64,000 bases of DNA from Robertmurraya korlensis (GTDB lineage: Bacteria > Bacillota > Bacilli > Bacillales > Cytobacillaceae). Location of the stretch: positions 1 to 64,000 of the forward strand of contig NZ_JAMBNS010000015.1 in NCBI RefSeq assembly GCF_023715225.1, given 5' to 3'. The notes beneath the pieces are model-generated. The model was not told the DNA's origin and did no database searches. It saw only the letters and a list, made by a program, of their open reading frames with translations. The stretch's first letter is position 1. Each line of letters begins with the position of its first letter. This document shows, piece after piece, positions 17,387 to 26,615 of the stretch. The translations under genes and the position numbers were made by a program.

Positions 17387-18871
17387 TTAACGATTATAGC
17401 TGTTTGATCTTGAATCATTTCGGTTAGAACCGCTGTGGCTGTGACGGCGGTTACCTTGACTTTGGCCTTGTCTTGGCTTAAAAGAACCTTTGCTTCTGTT
17501 TTTAGAATCGTATTTACCACGGCGGTCATTACTACGGAAGTCTTTTTTCATTGGTAATGGTTTCTCTTCGGTTAACGTCACCGGTGTTGAATCCGGCTCC
17601 TTCGTTAGCATTTTGAGTACCGCTGCCACGATTGTAGATGCGTCCTGTTGCTCTAGAAGCTCATCGGCCGCCTGCTTATAATATTGTAAGTTCTCAGATT
17701 CGATTGATTGAAGAATTTTTTCGATGGCCGCTTTTTGCTGCCCTTCTAATGCCTCATCTAATGTCGGAGGCACCATTTTCTCCATCTTTCTCTTAATCGT
17801 TTTTTCTACCACTGATAGGTATGATTTTTCTCTTGGGGTAATTAACGTCATCGCCATACCTGTTTTACCCGCACGACCTGTACGACCAATACGGTGTACA
17901 TAGCTTTCAGGGTCTTGTGGAATATCGAAATTGTACACGTGAGTAACACCAGAAATATCTAGTCCACGTGCAGCAACATCTGTTGCCACTAACACATCAA
18001 TGGATCCTTCTTTAAACTTTTTCAAAACAGACATACGTTTTGCTTGGCTTAAATCACCATGAATTCCTTCAGCCATATACCCACGTAAATTTAAGGCTTC
18101 GGAAAGCTCATCTACTCTACGCTTTGTACGTCCAAAGACAATTGCAAGCTCTGGCGCTTGAATATTCAATAGGCGCGTTAAGATATCAAACTTACTCTTT
18201 TCCTGAACCTCTAAGTAAAATTGCTCAATGGCAGGGACTGTCATTTCCTTTGCTTTTACTTTAACAACCTCAGGGTTCTTCATAAACTTCTCAGCCATAC
18301 GTTGAATTGGTGCAGGCATCGTTGCTGAGAATAACAGAGTTTGACGCTCCTCTGGAGTTTGGGCAAGAATAGACTCAATATCCTCAATAAAGCCCATGTT
18401 TAACATCTCATCTGCCTCATCCAAAATCACGGTATGTACATTTTCAAGGCGAAGTGTTTTTCGGTTAATATGATCAAGAATTCTTCCTGGAGTTCCGACA
18501 ATGATTTGAGGGAATTTCTTCAGAGCACGGATTTGTCTATTGATATCTTGCCCACCATAAATGGAAAGAACTCTTGCTCGTTTTCCGTAGCCAATTTTGT
18601 ATAGCTCTTCAGATACTTGGATCGCTAACTCTCTTGTTGGTGCAATAACGATTCCTTGAACCACATTTGAGTTAACATCAATCTTATCGATTAAAGGAAT
18701 TCCAAAGGCAGCTGTTTTTCCAGTTCCCGTCTGCGCTTGCCCGATCAAGTCCTTGTTTTCCAAGCTAAGCGGAATGGTTTGTGCTTGTACAGGAGTCGCT
18801 TCCTCAAAGCCCATTCTCTTTAACGACTTCATCGTTGCTGGACTAATACCTAAATCTTGAAACTTTGTCAT
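17387..18871 (-). CDS. cshA: DEAD-box ATP-dependent RNA helicase CshA
   Basis: 494-residue helicase with all core motifs: Q-motif region ([14 protein letters not shown]), Walker [13 protein letters not shown] box in [28 protein letters not shown] and [13 protein letters not shown]. The C-terminus is a basic, Gly/Ser/Asn/Arg-rich tail as in CshA. CshA works with the RNA degradosome, in ribosome assembly and in cold growth. ATG 18871 is used; GGAG is 13 nt upstream, so TTG 18874 or 18883 are possible alternatives. A long structured leader precedes it, suggesting post-transcriptional control. Confidence 0.95.
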   Translation of the reverse strand: MTKFQDLGISPATMKSLKRMGFEEATPVQAQTIPLSLENKDLIGQAQTGTGKTAAFGIPLIDKIDVNSNVVQGIVIAPTRELAIQVSEELYKIGYGKRARVLSIYGGQDINRQIRALKKFPQIIVGTPGRILDHINRKTLRLENVHTVILDEADEMLNMGFIEDIESILAQTPEERQTLLFSATMPAPIQRMAEKFMKNPEVVKVKAKEMTVPAIEQFYLEVQEKSKFDILTRLLNIQAPELAIVFGRTKRRVDELSEALNLRGYMAEGIHGDLSQAKRMSVLKKFKEGSIDVLVATDVAARGLDISGVTHVYNFDIPQDPESYVHRIGRTGRAGKTGMAMTLITPREKSYLSVVEKTIKRKMEKMVPPTLDEALEGQQKAAIEKILQSIESENLQYYKQAADELLEQQDASTIVAAVLKMLTKEPDSTPVTLTEEKPLPMKKDFRSNDRRGKYDSKNRSKGSFKPRQGQSQGNRRHSHSGSNRNDSRSNSYNR

Positions 18872-18942
18872 CAATGTTACCAATCTCCTTTTGTAACGAA
18901 AATATTATCCCGTGTCCACTTTCCCCGTCCTAAGGGGGACGA

Positions 18943-19017
18943 AGTGAAACTTTCTCTGCATACGGCATCTTATGAAAAGTGCTCTTTAGGTAAAAAAGAG
19001 CAATCAGAAGTTTCACT
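18943..19017 (-). promoter_or_regulatory. Structured 5' leader of cshA (long-range hairpin)
   Basis: A perfect 10-bp inverted repeat, AGTGAAACTT (18943-18952) with AAGTTTCACT (19008-19017), encloses a second stem GCTCTTT / AAAGAGC (18981-18987, 18995-19001). A small GTCC/GGAC stem lies just outside at about 18926-18942. The helicase start is about 70 bp downstream, so the element is in its transcribed leader if the promoter lies further upstream. The 18872-19211 gap holds nothing else recognisable. Regulatory function is inferred. Confidence 0.5.
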
Positions 19018-19211
19018 ATGTATAAGGTAATTTAGCATCTATAAGTTAGGTTACACACCCAACCGTCTTAATCACTATAAAGTGAACAAGTATATAAAAG
19101 TGAAAAAAGACATTCCCCAAGTGGAGTATGTCCGAAAGTCATCCTTCTCGTTGTCACTTTGAAGTTATCTTACCATCTTAAGGAACTGAATGCAATGAAA
19201 TAGGATTCCAC

Positions 19212-19925
19212 CTATTCCTCCCCTTTAAGAAACGATAACACTTCTTCAAACAGTTCATTTCTCTCCTGACAGTGGCAAATCAGGTGCTTCGCATTCTGAT
19301 AAAAAACCATTTTCTTTTCCGTCGCACTGATTCGATCAAAAAGGAAACGAGCACTTTTAGGAGGGACAATTCCATCCACATTTCCTTGTGCAATAAAGGT
19401 TGGTATGTGAATGTCAGGCAGCAACGGTCGAACATTAGATACTAACCGTCTGAATTGCATCGTCGCTGCTATTGGTGTTTCCTTTATTTTTCGTTTATAA
19501 CGGAGGAACATTTCATTTTCCAATAACCCGCCTCTAAACGTATCTTTCACCATTTCTTTTATATCTACCGCCAGCTGCTTTGGATTCATATAATAGGCAG
19601 CCGCACTCAATAAAACCAGTTTATCGACTGGATAATGAACCGCTAAATAGCTAGCAATCATTCCACCCATTGAAAAACCAATCACATACACTTCATCGCA
19701 TGTTTCTAAAAGAGACTTTAATTCTCTTTCGGCGTGATCAATCCAATCATGGTAGGCGACACCCTTTAGTTGTAGGGTTTCACCATGTCCAGGAAGAGTC
19801 GGTGTAACAATTCGCCAGTCTGTATGTTTCTGTAAAAATAAAACTAACGGCTCCACCTCAAAAGGTGCACCGGTAAAACCATGGATACATAGACAACCAA
19901 TCACCTTTTTCTCACCCTTTACCAA
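19212..19925 (-). CDS. Alpha/beta-hydrolase, carboxylesterase family (Est30/YvaK-like)
   Basis: 237 residues with a classical alpha/beta-hydrolase fold. The oxyanion loop is CIHGFTGAPFEV, the nucleophile S85 is in GFSMGGM, the acid is likely D in GNVDGIVPP, and the histidine is in NAKHLICH. Sequence layout is that of the 25-30 kDa monoglyceride-lipase/carboxylesterase family (Geobacillus Est30, B. subtilis YvaK). The natural substrate is not known. No signal peptide, so cytoplasmic. It stands alone between cshA and a tandem-repeat tract. Confidence 0.85.
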   Translation of the reverse strand: MVKGEKKVIGCLCIHGFTGAPFEVEPLVLFLQKHTDWRIVTPTLPGHGETLQLKGVAYHDWIDHAERELKSLLETCDEVYVIGFSMGGMIASYLAVHYPVDKLVLLSAAAYYMNPKQLAVDIKEMVKDTFRGGLLENEMFLRYKRKIKETPIAATMQFRRLVSNVRPLLPDIHIPTFIAQGNVDGIVPPKSARFLFDRISATEKKMVFYQNAKHLICHCQERNELFEEVLSFLKGEE

Positions 19926-20062
19926 TTACTTTACATTTCTATTTTACACCCTATTTCTGTAAATGAAAGATGTATTTAATGTAATTTTACACTTTTAAGG
20001 GTTACCCAGGATTTATTAACTGTTGGGGTTGTTATTTTGTCAGAGTAGGACATTGAGATGTG

Positions 20063-20582
20063 CTCTCTCTTACCGTTGACCTCGGTTTCCTCCTCCAATG
20101 GGCACTGACACGCCTTCTCTCTTACCGTTCTCCTCGGTTTCCTCCTCCAATGAGCACTGACACGCCTTCTCTCTTACCGTTCTCCTCAGTTTCCTCCTCC
20201 AATGGGCACTGACACACCTTCTCTCTTACCGTTCTCCTCGGGCTCCTCCTCCAATGGGCACTGACACGCCTTCTCTCTTACCGTTCTCCTCGGGCTCCTC
20301 CTCCAATGGGCACTGAGACGTCCTCTCTCTTACCATTCTCCTCGGTTTCCTCCTCCAATGGGCACTGACACGCCTTCTCTCTTACCGTTCTCCTCAGTTT
20401 CCTCCTCCATCGGGCACTGACACGCCTTCTCTCTTACCGTTCTCCTCGGGCTCCTCCTCCAATGGGCACTGACACGCCTTCTCTCTTACCGTTCTCCTCA
20501 GTTTCCTCCTCCAATGGGCACTGACAAACCCTCTCTCTTACCTTCGACCATAGCTTTCCGCTCCAAGGGGTCATTGAGATAC
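20063..20582. repeat. 52-bp tandem repeat array, about ten copies
   Basis: Units of 52 bp start at 20063, 20115, 20167, 20219, 20271, 20323, 20375, 20427, 20479 and 20531. Each carries CTCTCTTACCGTTCTCCTC, then CTCCTCCAATGGGCACTGA. Copies 2-9 differ at few positions (GGTTT, AGTTT or GGGCT variants in the middle), while the first and last are diverged. There are no unique spacers, so this is not a CRISPR. The period is not a multiple of three and all frames break, so it is non-coding. It fills most of the 19926-20674 gap. Confidence 0.95.
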
Positions 20583-20674
20583 TTCTTTTACTTATTCTCC
20601 AATGATTTCTGCTATTCGTGAGAGTCATAATGTAGTAGGATGATAGAGTAACGCTTTAAAGAAAGGATGTTATT

Positions 20675-21508
20675 ATGACTCTTCCATACAAAATGATTGT
20701 GTTAGATTTAGACGATACTTTGCTCAATGACGAACATTCTCTTTCAAAAAGAAACAAAGAAGCATTAATGGCCGCGCAAGAGCTTGGGGTAAAAGTGGTT
20801 CTGGCTTCTGGTCGACCAACATTCGGGATGGTCTCCATTGCGAAGGATTTACAACTAGATCAATACGGAAGCTATATACTTTCCTTTAACGGCTCAAAAA
20901 TTATCAATGCTAAAACGAATGAAGAAATGTTTAATTCTACCATCTCAAGTGAAATGGCTCATCGTTTATACGACCTGAGCAAACGAGAAGGTGTGGCAAT
21001 TTTATCTTATAAAGATGAATCCATTGTCATCGAAGAACCTAACGAGTATGCGGATATTGAAGCTACGATTACAGGGCTTCCGATGCAAATCGTAGATCAA
21101 TTTAAGGCAACCATCACAGAGCCTGTTGTAAAAGCGATGATGCTTGCACATCCTGATGTTCTCGTAGATGTTGAACAAACGCTTGTTAAAGAAGTAGGAG
21201 AAGAAGTAAGTGTGTTCCGTTCGAAGCCTTTCTTCTTAGAATTCACGGCTCTGAACGTAACAAAAGGAACAAGCCTACATCAGTTAACTCAAAAGCTTGG
21301 AATTGCTGCTGAAGAAGTGATTGCAATCGGTGATAGTTACAACGATATTACTATGATTGAATTTGCCGGCCTTGGCGTCGCAATGGGGAACGCACCAGAC
21401 GCAATCAAAGAAATCGCTAATCACGTAACAGAAACTAATAATAATGATGGTGTTGCTCAAGTGGTTGAGGAATTTATTCTTTCGAAGGTAAAGGTCGTAA
21501 CTAAGTAA
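20675..21508 (+). CDS. Cof-type HAD-superfamily phosphatase
   Basis: 277-residue HAD hydrolase, subfamily IIB (Cof/YidA). Motif I is DLDDTLL (nucleophile D11, general acid D13), motif II LASGRPT, the lysine motif is near KGTSLHQLTQKLG, and motif IV is IGDSYNDITMIE. These enzymes dephosphorylate sugar phosphates or cofactors such as FMN and PLP; the substrate here cannot be told. ATG with AAAGGATG upstream. The gene is convergent with murF and the two share a terminator. Confidence 0.9.
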   Translation: MTLPYKMIVLDLDDTLLNDEHSLSKRNKEALMAAQELGVKVVLASGRPTFGMVSIAKDLQLDQYGSYILSFNGSKIINAKTNEEMFNSTISSEMAHRLYDLSKREGVAILSYKDESIVIEEPNEYADIEATITGLPMQIVDQFKATITEPVVKAMMLAHPDVLVDVEQTLVKEVGEEVSVFRSKPFFLEFTALNVTKGTSLHQLTQKLGIAAEEVIAIGDSYNDITMIEFAGLGVAMGNAPDAIKEIANHVTETNNNDGVAQVVEEFILSKVKVVTK

Positions 21509-21511
21509 ACT

Positions 21512-21547
21512 AACAAACGTCCCGGAAAAAGTTCCGGGACGTTTGTT
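21512..21547. terminator. Bidirectional terminator between the HAD gene and murF
   Basis: Perfect 16-bp arms AACAAACGTCCCGGAA / TTCCGGGACGTTTGTT around AAAA, placed between the two convergent stop codons. Confidence 0.92.
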
Positions 21548-21552
21548 CTATT

Positions 21553-22929
21553 TTATTTCTGCAACTCTTGAACTATTTCTTCCAGACGCATTCCTCTTGA
21601 TGCTTTCACAAGCAAAAGAGTTTTATCGTCCGTGTATTTCTTTAGTTCGGAGATTAACTCCTGTTTATTTTCAAAAGCTTTTACTCGATCCTCTGGGAGT
21701 ACAGATCTTGCACCCTCTGCTATGAATTGACCACGCTTACCATATGTAAATACATAATCGATTGCTTCCTTATTCACACCTGACCCTATTTCATAATGAA
21801 AATTCTCCTCATTTGGTCCAAGCTCAAGCATATCACCGAGAATAAGAATCTTTTTCTCATATCCAGAAAGAGTGGTAACGAGATCAATTGCTGCCCTCAT
21901 GCTAGTTGGACTTGCATTATAAGCATCATTGATGATTTTCTCGCCTTTTACTCCAGAAACAAGCTCCATTCGCATGCTTGTCAGTTTCAATTGAGCAAAG
22001 CCCTCATTCATCTTTTCAAATGGAACATCAAAGTAATTCGCAATTAGCATAGAACCTAAAGCATTTAAAATATTATGGGTACCAAGAACTGGTAAATGAA
22101 ACTCCTCATTACCCTTGTTCATCGTAAACGTACTACCGTCATCCTTTTGAACTATTGATACAGGGTATAAGGTATTTTCACTAGAACGACCAAATGTTTG
22201 AAGTTCAGCACTTCCCACATAATTGGATAGCCCCTTACGTAGAAGTGGCTCGTCTCCATTATAAACAATCAAGCCGTTCTCATTGATTCCTGAAACGATT
22301 TCGAGCTTTGCTTTCGCAATATTTTCCCTGCTACCTAAATCCTGTAAGTGGGATTCTCCGATATTAGTCACGATCACAACATCTGGTTTTGCTAGTTTTG
22401 ATAAAAACTCAATTTCCCCTAGTGCACTCATTCCCATTTCAACAACCGCAATATCCGTGTCCTCTTCTAATCTTAACAACGTTAATGGCAAGCCAATATG
22501 ATTATTAAAATTGCCTTCCGTCTTTTGTACTTTATACGAAAGAGAAAGAAGGTTCGCTGTCATATCCTTCGTTGTCGTTTTCCCGTTACTGCCTGTAATC
22601 CCTACTACTTTAACTTTAAGCTCATTTCGATAACTACGTGAAAGCTGCTGTAAGGCCTCTAACGTATCTTCAACGATTAGAATCGGAAGTCCAACCGGGG
22701 GGTTAGGCACATCCTTTTGCCATAGTGCAGCAGCCGCACCATCTTGAATAGCTGCTTCAACAAATTGGTGACCATCCGAATTGGCTCCTTTAAAAGGGAC
22801 AAATAAATTCCCTTTATCAATCTTCCTCGAATCAATGGAGACTCCAGAAATTTCCACCTGTTCAAACGGACCCACTTCATTTATGACCGTCATCATCTCT
22901 GTTAGTTTTTTAATGGTTCTTTTTATCAC
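21553..22929 (-). CDS. murF: UDP-MurNAc-tripeptide--D-alanyl-D-alanine ligase MurF
   Basis: 458-residue Mur ligase adding D-Ala-D-Ala to UDP-MurNAc-tripeptide, the last cytoplasmic step of peptidoglycan precursor synthesis. ATP loop GITGSNGKTTTKDM and the central NIGESHLQDLGSRENIAKAK motif are clear. The frame has several early in-frame starts; GTG 22929, 7 nt after GGGAGG, gives MIKRTIKKL, like the B. subtilis start and length (457). It follows ddl by about 58 bp, so the maker of D-Ala-D-Ala and its user are co-transcribed. Confidence 0.96.
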   Translation of the reverse strand: MIKRTIKKLTEMMTVINEVGPFEQVEISGVSIDSRKIDKGNLFVPFKGANSDGHQFVEAAIQDGAAAALWQKDVPNPPVGLPILIVEDTLEALQQLSRSYRNELKVKVVGITGSNGKTTTKDMTANLLSLSYKVQKTEGNFNNHIGLPLTLLRLEEDTDIAVVEMGMSALGEIEFLSKLAKPDVVIVTNIGESHLQDLGSRENIAKAKLEIVSGINENGLIVYNGDEPLLRKGLSNYVGSAELQTFGRSSENTLYPVSIVQKDDGSTFTMNKGNEEFHLPVLGTHNILNALGSMLIANYFDVPFEKMNEGFAQLKLTSMRMELVSGVKGEKIINDAYNASPTSMRAAIDLVTTLSGYEKKILILGDMLELGPNEENFHYEIGSGVNKEAIDYVFTYGKRGQFIAEGARSVLPEDRVKAFENKQELISELKKYTDDKTLLLVKASRGMRLEEIVQELQK

Positions 22930-22987
22930 TGTCATACCTCCCACTCAATGATGTAGGAAAACACGGCAATTACTTGCCTTGCCTCCA

Positions 22988-24061
22988 TTAAAACGTATAC
23001 TTGATTTTTTGCTTTTCCGCGTGACGCTCCTTGGCAAGGTCCACTAGCTTTTCAATTAACCTTGGATATTCCACGCCAGTATGCTTCCAAAGAAGTGGGA
23101 ACATGCTAAACGGTGTGAATCCAGGCATCGTATTAACCTCATTAATATATGCCTTTCCGTCTTTTGTTAAGAAGAAATCGGCACGAACTAATCCTGAGCA
23201 ATCCAGTGCTTTAAATGCTTTTATCGCTAATTCCTTCAACTGGCTGTACTCTTCCTCACTAATTTCAGCCGGAATGATTAAAGCTGTATTTCCATCTTCA
23301 TATTTTGCTTTATAATCGTAAAATTCAACCTTAGGTACAATTTCTCCTGCAACTGAGCATTCAGGGTAATCATTTCCTAATACAGCAATTTCAACTTCTC
23401 TTGCTGTCACACCTTGTTCAATAATGATTTTACGATCAAATTGGAATGCTTCATTACATGCTACCGCAAGTTCCTCACGGTTTGAACATTTGCTAATTCC
23501 AACGCTTGATCCAAGATTTGCTGGTTTGACAAAGCAAGGATAGCCAAGCTCTGCTTCTACCTGATGATAAGCCTCTTCTGTATTTTGTTCAAAACTGCTG
23601 CGGATAAAAGATACATAGTTCACCTGAGGCAAACCTGCTTGCGCAAATACATTTTTCATTAAGACTTTATCCATACCTACAGAAGAAGAGAGAACTCCAT
23701 TTCCTACATAAGGTAGATTTAACAGTTCTAGTAATCCTTGAACGGTTCCATCCTCTCCGTTCGGACCGTGAAGAAGTGGGAAAATGACATCATAGCCAGA
23801 TTCTTCTCCCTTGCTTGATAACGCAGGTGTTAAAGCAGTTGGTGGGAGCGCATCACCTTCTGTAAAAATTAATTCTTTTACCGTTTCAACCGGACCAGTT
23901 AATAGCCCCCCACTTACCCAGCTACCTTCTTCTGTTATATAAATAGGATGTATTTCAAACTTGCTATGATCAAGTGCATTAATGACTGCTAATGCGGTTT
24001 GTAACGACACTTTATGTTCAGCAGATTTTCCACCGTATAATAACCCTAACTTCGTTTTCAT
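22988..24061 (-). CDS. ddl: D-alanine--D-alanine ligase
   Basis: 357-residue ATP-grasp ligase. N-terminal [20 protein letters not shown], the glycine-rich [20 protein letters not shown], the ATP-lid [12 protein letters not shown] and C-terminal [17 protein letters not shown] mark the Ddl family. A Y-to-F switch for D-lactate use (VanA type) is not apparent, so the product is D-Ala-D-Ala. ATG 24061 with GGAGGTACG upstream. First gene of the ddl-murF unit, as in B. subtilis. Confidence 0.96.
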   Translation of the reverse strand: MKTKLGLLYGGKSAEHKVSLQTALAVINALDHSKFEIHPIYITEEGSWVSGGLLTGPVETVKELIFTEGDALPPTALTPALSSKGEESGYDVIFPLLHGPNGEDGTVQGLLELLNLPYVGNGVLSSSVGMDKVLMKNVFAQAGLPQVNYVSFIRSSFEQNTEEAYHQVEAELGYPCFVKPANLGSSVGISKCSNREELAVACNEAFQFDRKIIIEQGVTAREVEIAVLGNDYPECSVAGEIVPKVEFYDYKAKYEDGNTALIIPAEISEEEYSQLKELAIKAFKALDCSGLVRADFFLTKDGKAYINEVNTMPGFTPFSMFPLLWKHTGVEYPRLIEKLVDLAKERHAEKQKIKYTF

Positions 24062-24227
24062 AAACGTACCTCCATATAGTCATTGCCTTTACTATTTTAC
24101 CACTATCTATTTTAAGAAAGGAACCGTACTTCTGTGCATTTATGTAGTTTTTTTCCCTAAGCCCTTCGTTCTATACCTATGCTATAACTAGCTTGCTTCA
24201 CAACCTTATTCCTATTAACAAAATAAA

Positions 24228-24252
24228 AAGACGCATAAATTTATGCGCCTCA
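24228..24252 (-). terminator. Terminator downstream of the D,D-carboxypeptidase gene
   Basis: The palindrome GCGCATAAATTTATGCGT on the minus strand is followed by CTTTTTATTTTG. It lies beyond the dispersed repeat and would stop transcripts coming from the carboxypeptidase gene before ddl. Confidence 0.6.
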
Positions 24253-24262
24253 AATTTTTAAG

Positions 24263-24386
24263 GTGATTTCCGCTCCAGGCGCTTGCTTTCCGGGGGCGTT
24301 CGCCGAGCCTCCTCATCGCTTCGCTCTTGCGGGGTCTCGCCTGTAACGCTGATCCCCCAGGAGTCAAGCGCCTTCCGCTCCAATCG
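24263..24386. repeat. Dispersed GC-rich intergenic repeat of Bacillaceae type
   Basis: A GC-rich block in AT-rich surroundings. It opens CCGCTCCAGGCGCTTGCTTT, has CGTTCGCCGAGCC and GGGGTCTCGCC inside, and closes with CAAGCGCCTTCCGCTCC. GCGCTTG and CAAGCGC are inverted near the two ends, and CCGCTCC is repeated. From memory similar sequences recur between genes in many Bacillus genomes. No ORF; role unknown. With the terminator it accounts for the 24062-24413 gap. Confidence 0.75.
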
Positions 24387-24413
24387 ACTAGATATTCTTT
24401 AATATCAAAGCAC

Positions 24414-25502
24414 CTAGTTAAAAAGCCTCTTCAACCAAGAGTCATTGTCTTCGTTCTCTGCTTTTGGTAGATCTTCTCCGAGTAGATCTGTCTTTCCAAT
24501 TTCTTTCCCTAAAACAAGGACTTTGAGCTCGCCTACTTTTCCTTTACGCATGTCCTTTTGTTTAGATGGCTTAAATTGGACTTGAAGACTTTCTTTTTCC
24601 TCTTTTGTCATTGGGTAGACGATTTCATGTTCTGGTACAACCCCACCTAGGTAAGAGCCTTGGAAGGAGGCGAATTTCTCTTGGCTTACAACCTCTACTC
24701 GCTCATATTTTTGAAAAGCCATGTTAAACAGGGACATATGGTCTTTCCAGTCTTGTCGGTCATTGATGGTGACGACAATTAATTTCAATCCATCTTTTTC
24801 TGCCGTTGATACAAGTGTGCGTTTGGCTCGAATCGTATAGCCTGTTTTTCCACCCGTTGAATAAGGATACAAAATCGTAAGAAGCTTATTTTTATTAAAC
24901 CACGTTCCGATCGAACGATTTAAACTTTTGCAATGATATTCCTTTGTTCCTGAGATTCTACGGTAATGTTCATTTTTCATGGCATATTTTGTGAGCAGGG
25001 CCATGTCATAGGCTGTAGAATAATGATTTTCATGGTCATCTAAGCCATGTGGGTTAGCAAACACCGTTTTTGTCATGCCAATTTCTTTCGCCTTTTTATT
25101 CATCATTTTCACAAAGTTATCAAGGCTTCCACCCACATGTTCTGCTATGGCCACTGCTGCATCATTTCCAGAGCGGAGCATTAATCCATATACCAAGTCT
25201 TCTAGTTTTATCTTATCCCCTGGTTCTAAATAGAGAGATGACCCTTCAGCGACAGATGCCTTCTTGCTAATGGTCACCATCTCATTCATTTTCCCAGATT
25301 CAATCGCTAAAGTAGCCGTCATAATTTTCGTGATACTTGCTATACGCATTGGCGTGTGAGCATCTCTTTCAAATAATACTCGTCCTGATTCTTGCTCCAT
25401 TAATATAGCGCCTTTAGCAGCAATCGCATGGCTTTTTGTTGGAACAGCTATCACCGTTGACAAAAGTACGAGAAATACGAGTATCGATTTAAAGTGTCTC
25501 AT
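24414..25502 (-). CDS. D-alanyl-D-alanine carboxypeptidase (DacF-like, S11 family)
   Basis: 362 residues. Signal peptide MRHFKSILVFLVLLSTVIAV ending about residue 26 (SHA). Penicillin-binding motifs are SITK (S56-K59), SGN (111-113) and KTG (K219), all in family order, followed by a C-terminal beta domain. The enzyme trims the terminal D-alanine from cell-wall stem peptides outside the membrane. DacF and DacB act in sporulation in B. subtilis; neither neighbour set (spoIIA, spm) is here, so the exact orthologue is open. The C-terminal amphipathic tail (DSWLKRLF) may attach it to the membrane. Confidence 0.9.
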   Translation of the reverse strand: MRHFKSILVFLVLLSTVIAVPTKSHAIAAKGAILMEQESGRVLFERDAHTPMRIASITKIMTATLAIESGKMNEMVTISKKASVAEGSSLYLEPGDKIKLEDLVYGLMLRSGNDAAVAIAEHVGGSLDNFVKMMNKKAKEIGMTKTVFANPHGLDDHENHYSTAYDMALLTKYAMKNEHYRRISGTKEYHCKSLNRSIGTWFNKNKLLTILYPYSTGGKTGYTIRAKRTLVSTAEKDGLKLIVVTINDRQDWKDHMSLFNMAFQKYERVEVVSQEKFASFQGSYLGGVVPEHEIVYPMTKEEKESLQVQFKPSKQKDMRKGKVGELKVLVLGKEIGKTDLLGEDLPKAENEDNDSWLKRLFN

Positions 25503-25582
25503 TCTATCCCCTTTCTAACATCAGTAGCAAGGATTATTTTTTGAGTTTGAAGGTTTTTATATTCTTAATCCAATAAAAAAGC

Positions 25583-25621
25583 ACAAAAAAATCGACCCTT
25601 TATACAAAAAGGATCGATTTC
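25583..25621 (-). terminator. Terminator of the cobalamin operon / VOC gene
   Basis: On the minus strand AAATCGATCC and GGGTCGATTT pair (two G-U), followed by TTTTTGTGC. It starts just after the VOC-protein stop. Confidence 0.8.
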
Positions 25622-25625
25622 TCTT

Positions 25626-26009
25626 TTAAGGAATAGGAGTACATATTTCAATATAATGCCCGTCTGGATCTTCAACGTAAGCAACCTTTTGGCCCCATGG
25701 TTTCTCTGTCGGCTCAAGCAATACAGGTACTCCTGCTTGACGAAGCCGGTCCACAAGTCCCTCGACGTCCTCTGTCACAAAGCCTAACTCAAATGTATGA
25801 CTCTTTTGAATACCATCTGGAATAGGCAACCCCGTAACTTCTCTTCCGCCTGCCCTTGTATTCATACTTAAGATCGTTGAGCCCGTTTCATATTCAATGT
25901 AGGAACCAAACTCATTTCGAAGCTTTAACCCAAGTAGTTCACCATAAAATTGCTTTGTTCTTTCTAAGCTTTCCACGTACAAAATGACATATCCAAGCTT
26001 AACTTCCAT
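25626..26009 (-). CDS. VOC-family (glyoxalase/bleomycin-resistance fold) protein
   Basis: 127 residues, two beta-alpha-beta-beta-beta modules. Start motif KLGYVILYVESLERTKQFYG, middle HTFELGFVTEDVEGLVDRL and end YVEDPDGHYIEIC are typical. Likely metal ligands are H in HTFELGF and E in YIEIC, with another acidic residue near SYIEYE. Substrate cannot be assigned. ATG 26009 with GGAG 7 nt upstream is preferred over TTG 26015. It closes the B12 gene group and shares its terminator, but a role in B12 metabolism is only suggested by position. Confidence 0.82.
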   Translation of the reverse strand: MEVKLGYVILYVESLERTKQFYGELLGLKLRNEFGSYIEYETGSTILSMNTRAGGREVTGLPIPDGIQKSHTFELGFVTEDVEGLVDRLRQAGVPVLLEPTEKPWGQKVAYVEDPDGHYIEICTPIP

Positions 26010-26036
26010 CGACAATCTCCTCTTCCCTACTTTTAT

Positions 26037-26600
26037 CTAATTTCGAAACACCTTCGCACTTCTTACATATTCCACATCTTTGACACCTAAACGGAAATTT
26101 ATTACTCTCGCCAAAGCAAAAAAGTAATCTGACAGGCGGTTTACATATTGTAAGCATACTGTAGGGGTGGTCGAATCAGCTTTCGCCAAACTAACTATTT
26201 GACGTTCAGCACGACGAGCAACCGTACGAGCAATATGAATAGTAGCAGAAGCCTTTGTTCCTCCTGGTAAAATAAAGCGTTCGAGAGGTGGGGCTTCCTC
26301 CGTATACACATCAATTCTTTGCTCTAAGTACTGAACCGCTTCCTCAGTAAGCTTTGAAACACGCTTGGCTGTTACATTGGCTAAATCTCCGCCGCAGTCA
26401 AATAACTCATGTTGAATTTTTTCCAAGTCGGCAAGAACATCTGCAAATACATCCTCATGAAGCTCTGCAGCCACTTGTCCGACGAAGCTATTTACTTCAT
26501 CAATGGTGCCATATGCCTCCACTCGGATATCATCCTTATCCACTCTTCCACCAATGATACTTGTTTGCCCCTTGTCTCCCGTCTTTGTATAAATCTTCAT
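26037..26600 (-). CDS. pduO: Cob(I)alamin adenosyltransferase, PduO type
   Basis: 187-residue trimeric ATP:corrinoid adenosyltransferase that makes the Co-adenosyl bond of AdoCbl. The N-terminal ATP motif is KIYTKTGDKGQTS; the helical segment RFILPGGTKASATIHIARTV, then RRAERQIVSL, and the end CLQYVNRLSDYFFALAR match PduO. B. subtilis YvqK is the homologue. It is preceded at 16 bp by cobC and lies in the riboswitch-led B12 unit, which supports the corrinoid substrate. Confidence 0.94.
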   Translation of the reverse strand: MKIYTKTGDKGQTSIIGGRVDKDDIRVEAYGTIDEVNSFVGQVAAELHEDVFADVLADLEKIQHELFDCGGDLANVTAKRVSKLTEEAVQYLEQRIDVYTEEAPPLERFILPGGTKASATIHIARTVARRAERQIVSLAKADSTTPTVCLQYVNRLSDYFFALARVINFRLGVKDVEYVRSAKVFRN

Positions 26601-26615
26601 TTGCTCACATCCCCT

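Noticed and set aside
17290-17529. 80-codon N-terminal extension of UvsE
   Set aside because: It passes through the cshA terminator and 3' end in a shadow frame; family start and ribosome site point to 17289.
20063-20582. Tandem array considered as a CRISPR
   Set aside because: Repeat units abut with no unique spacers, are not palindromic in CRISPR fashion, and no cas genes lie nearby.
20434-20628. Open frame of 64 codons across the tandem repeat (minus strand)
   Set aside because: It exists only because the repeats lack stops in that frame; the 52-bp period shifts frame in each unit and no ribosome site is present.
24414-25502. Naming the carboxypeptidase dacF outright
   Set aside because: Signature motifs fit several S11 paralogues and the spoIIA neighbourhood that marks dacF is not here, so only a family name is given.
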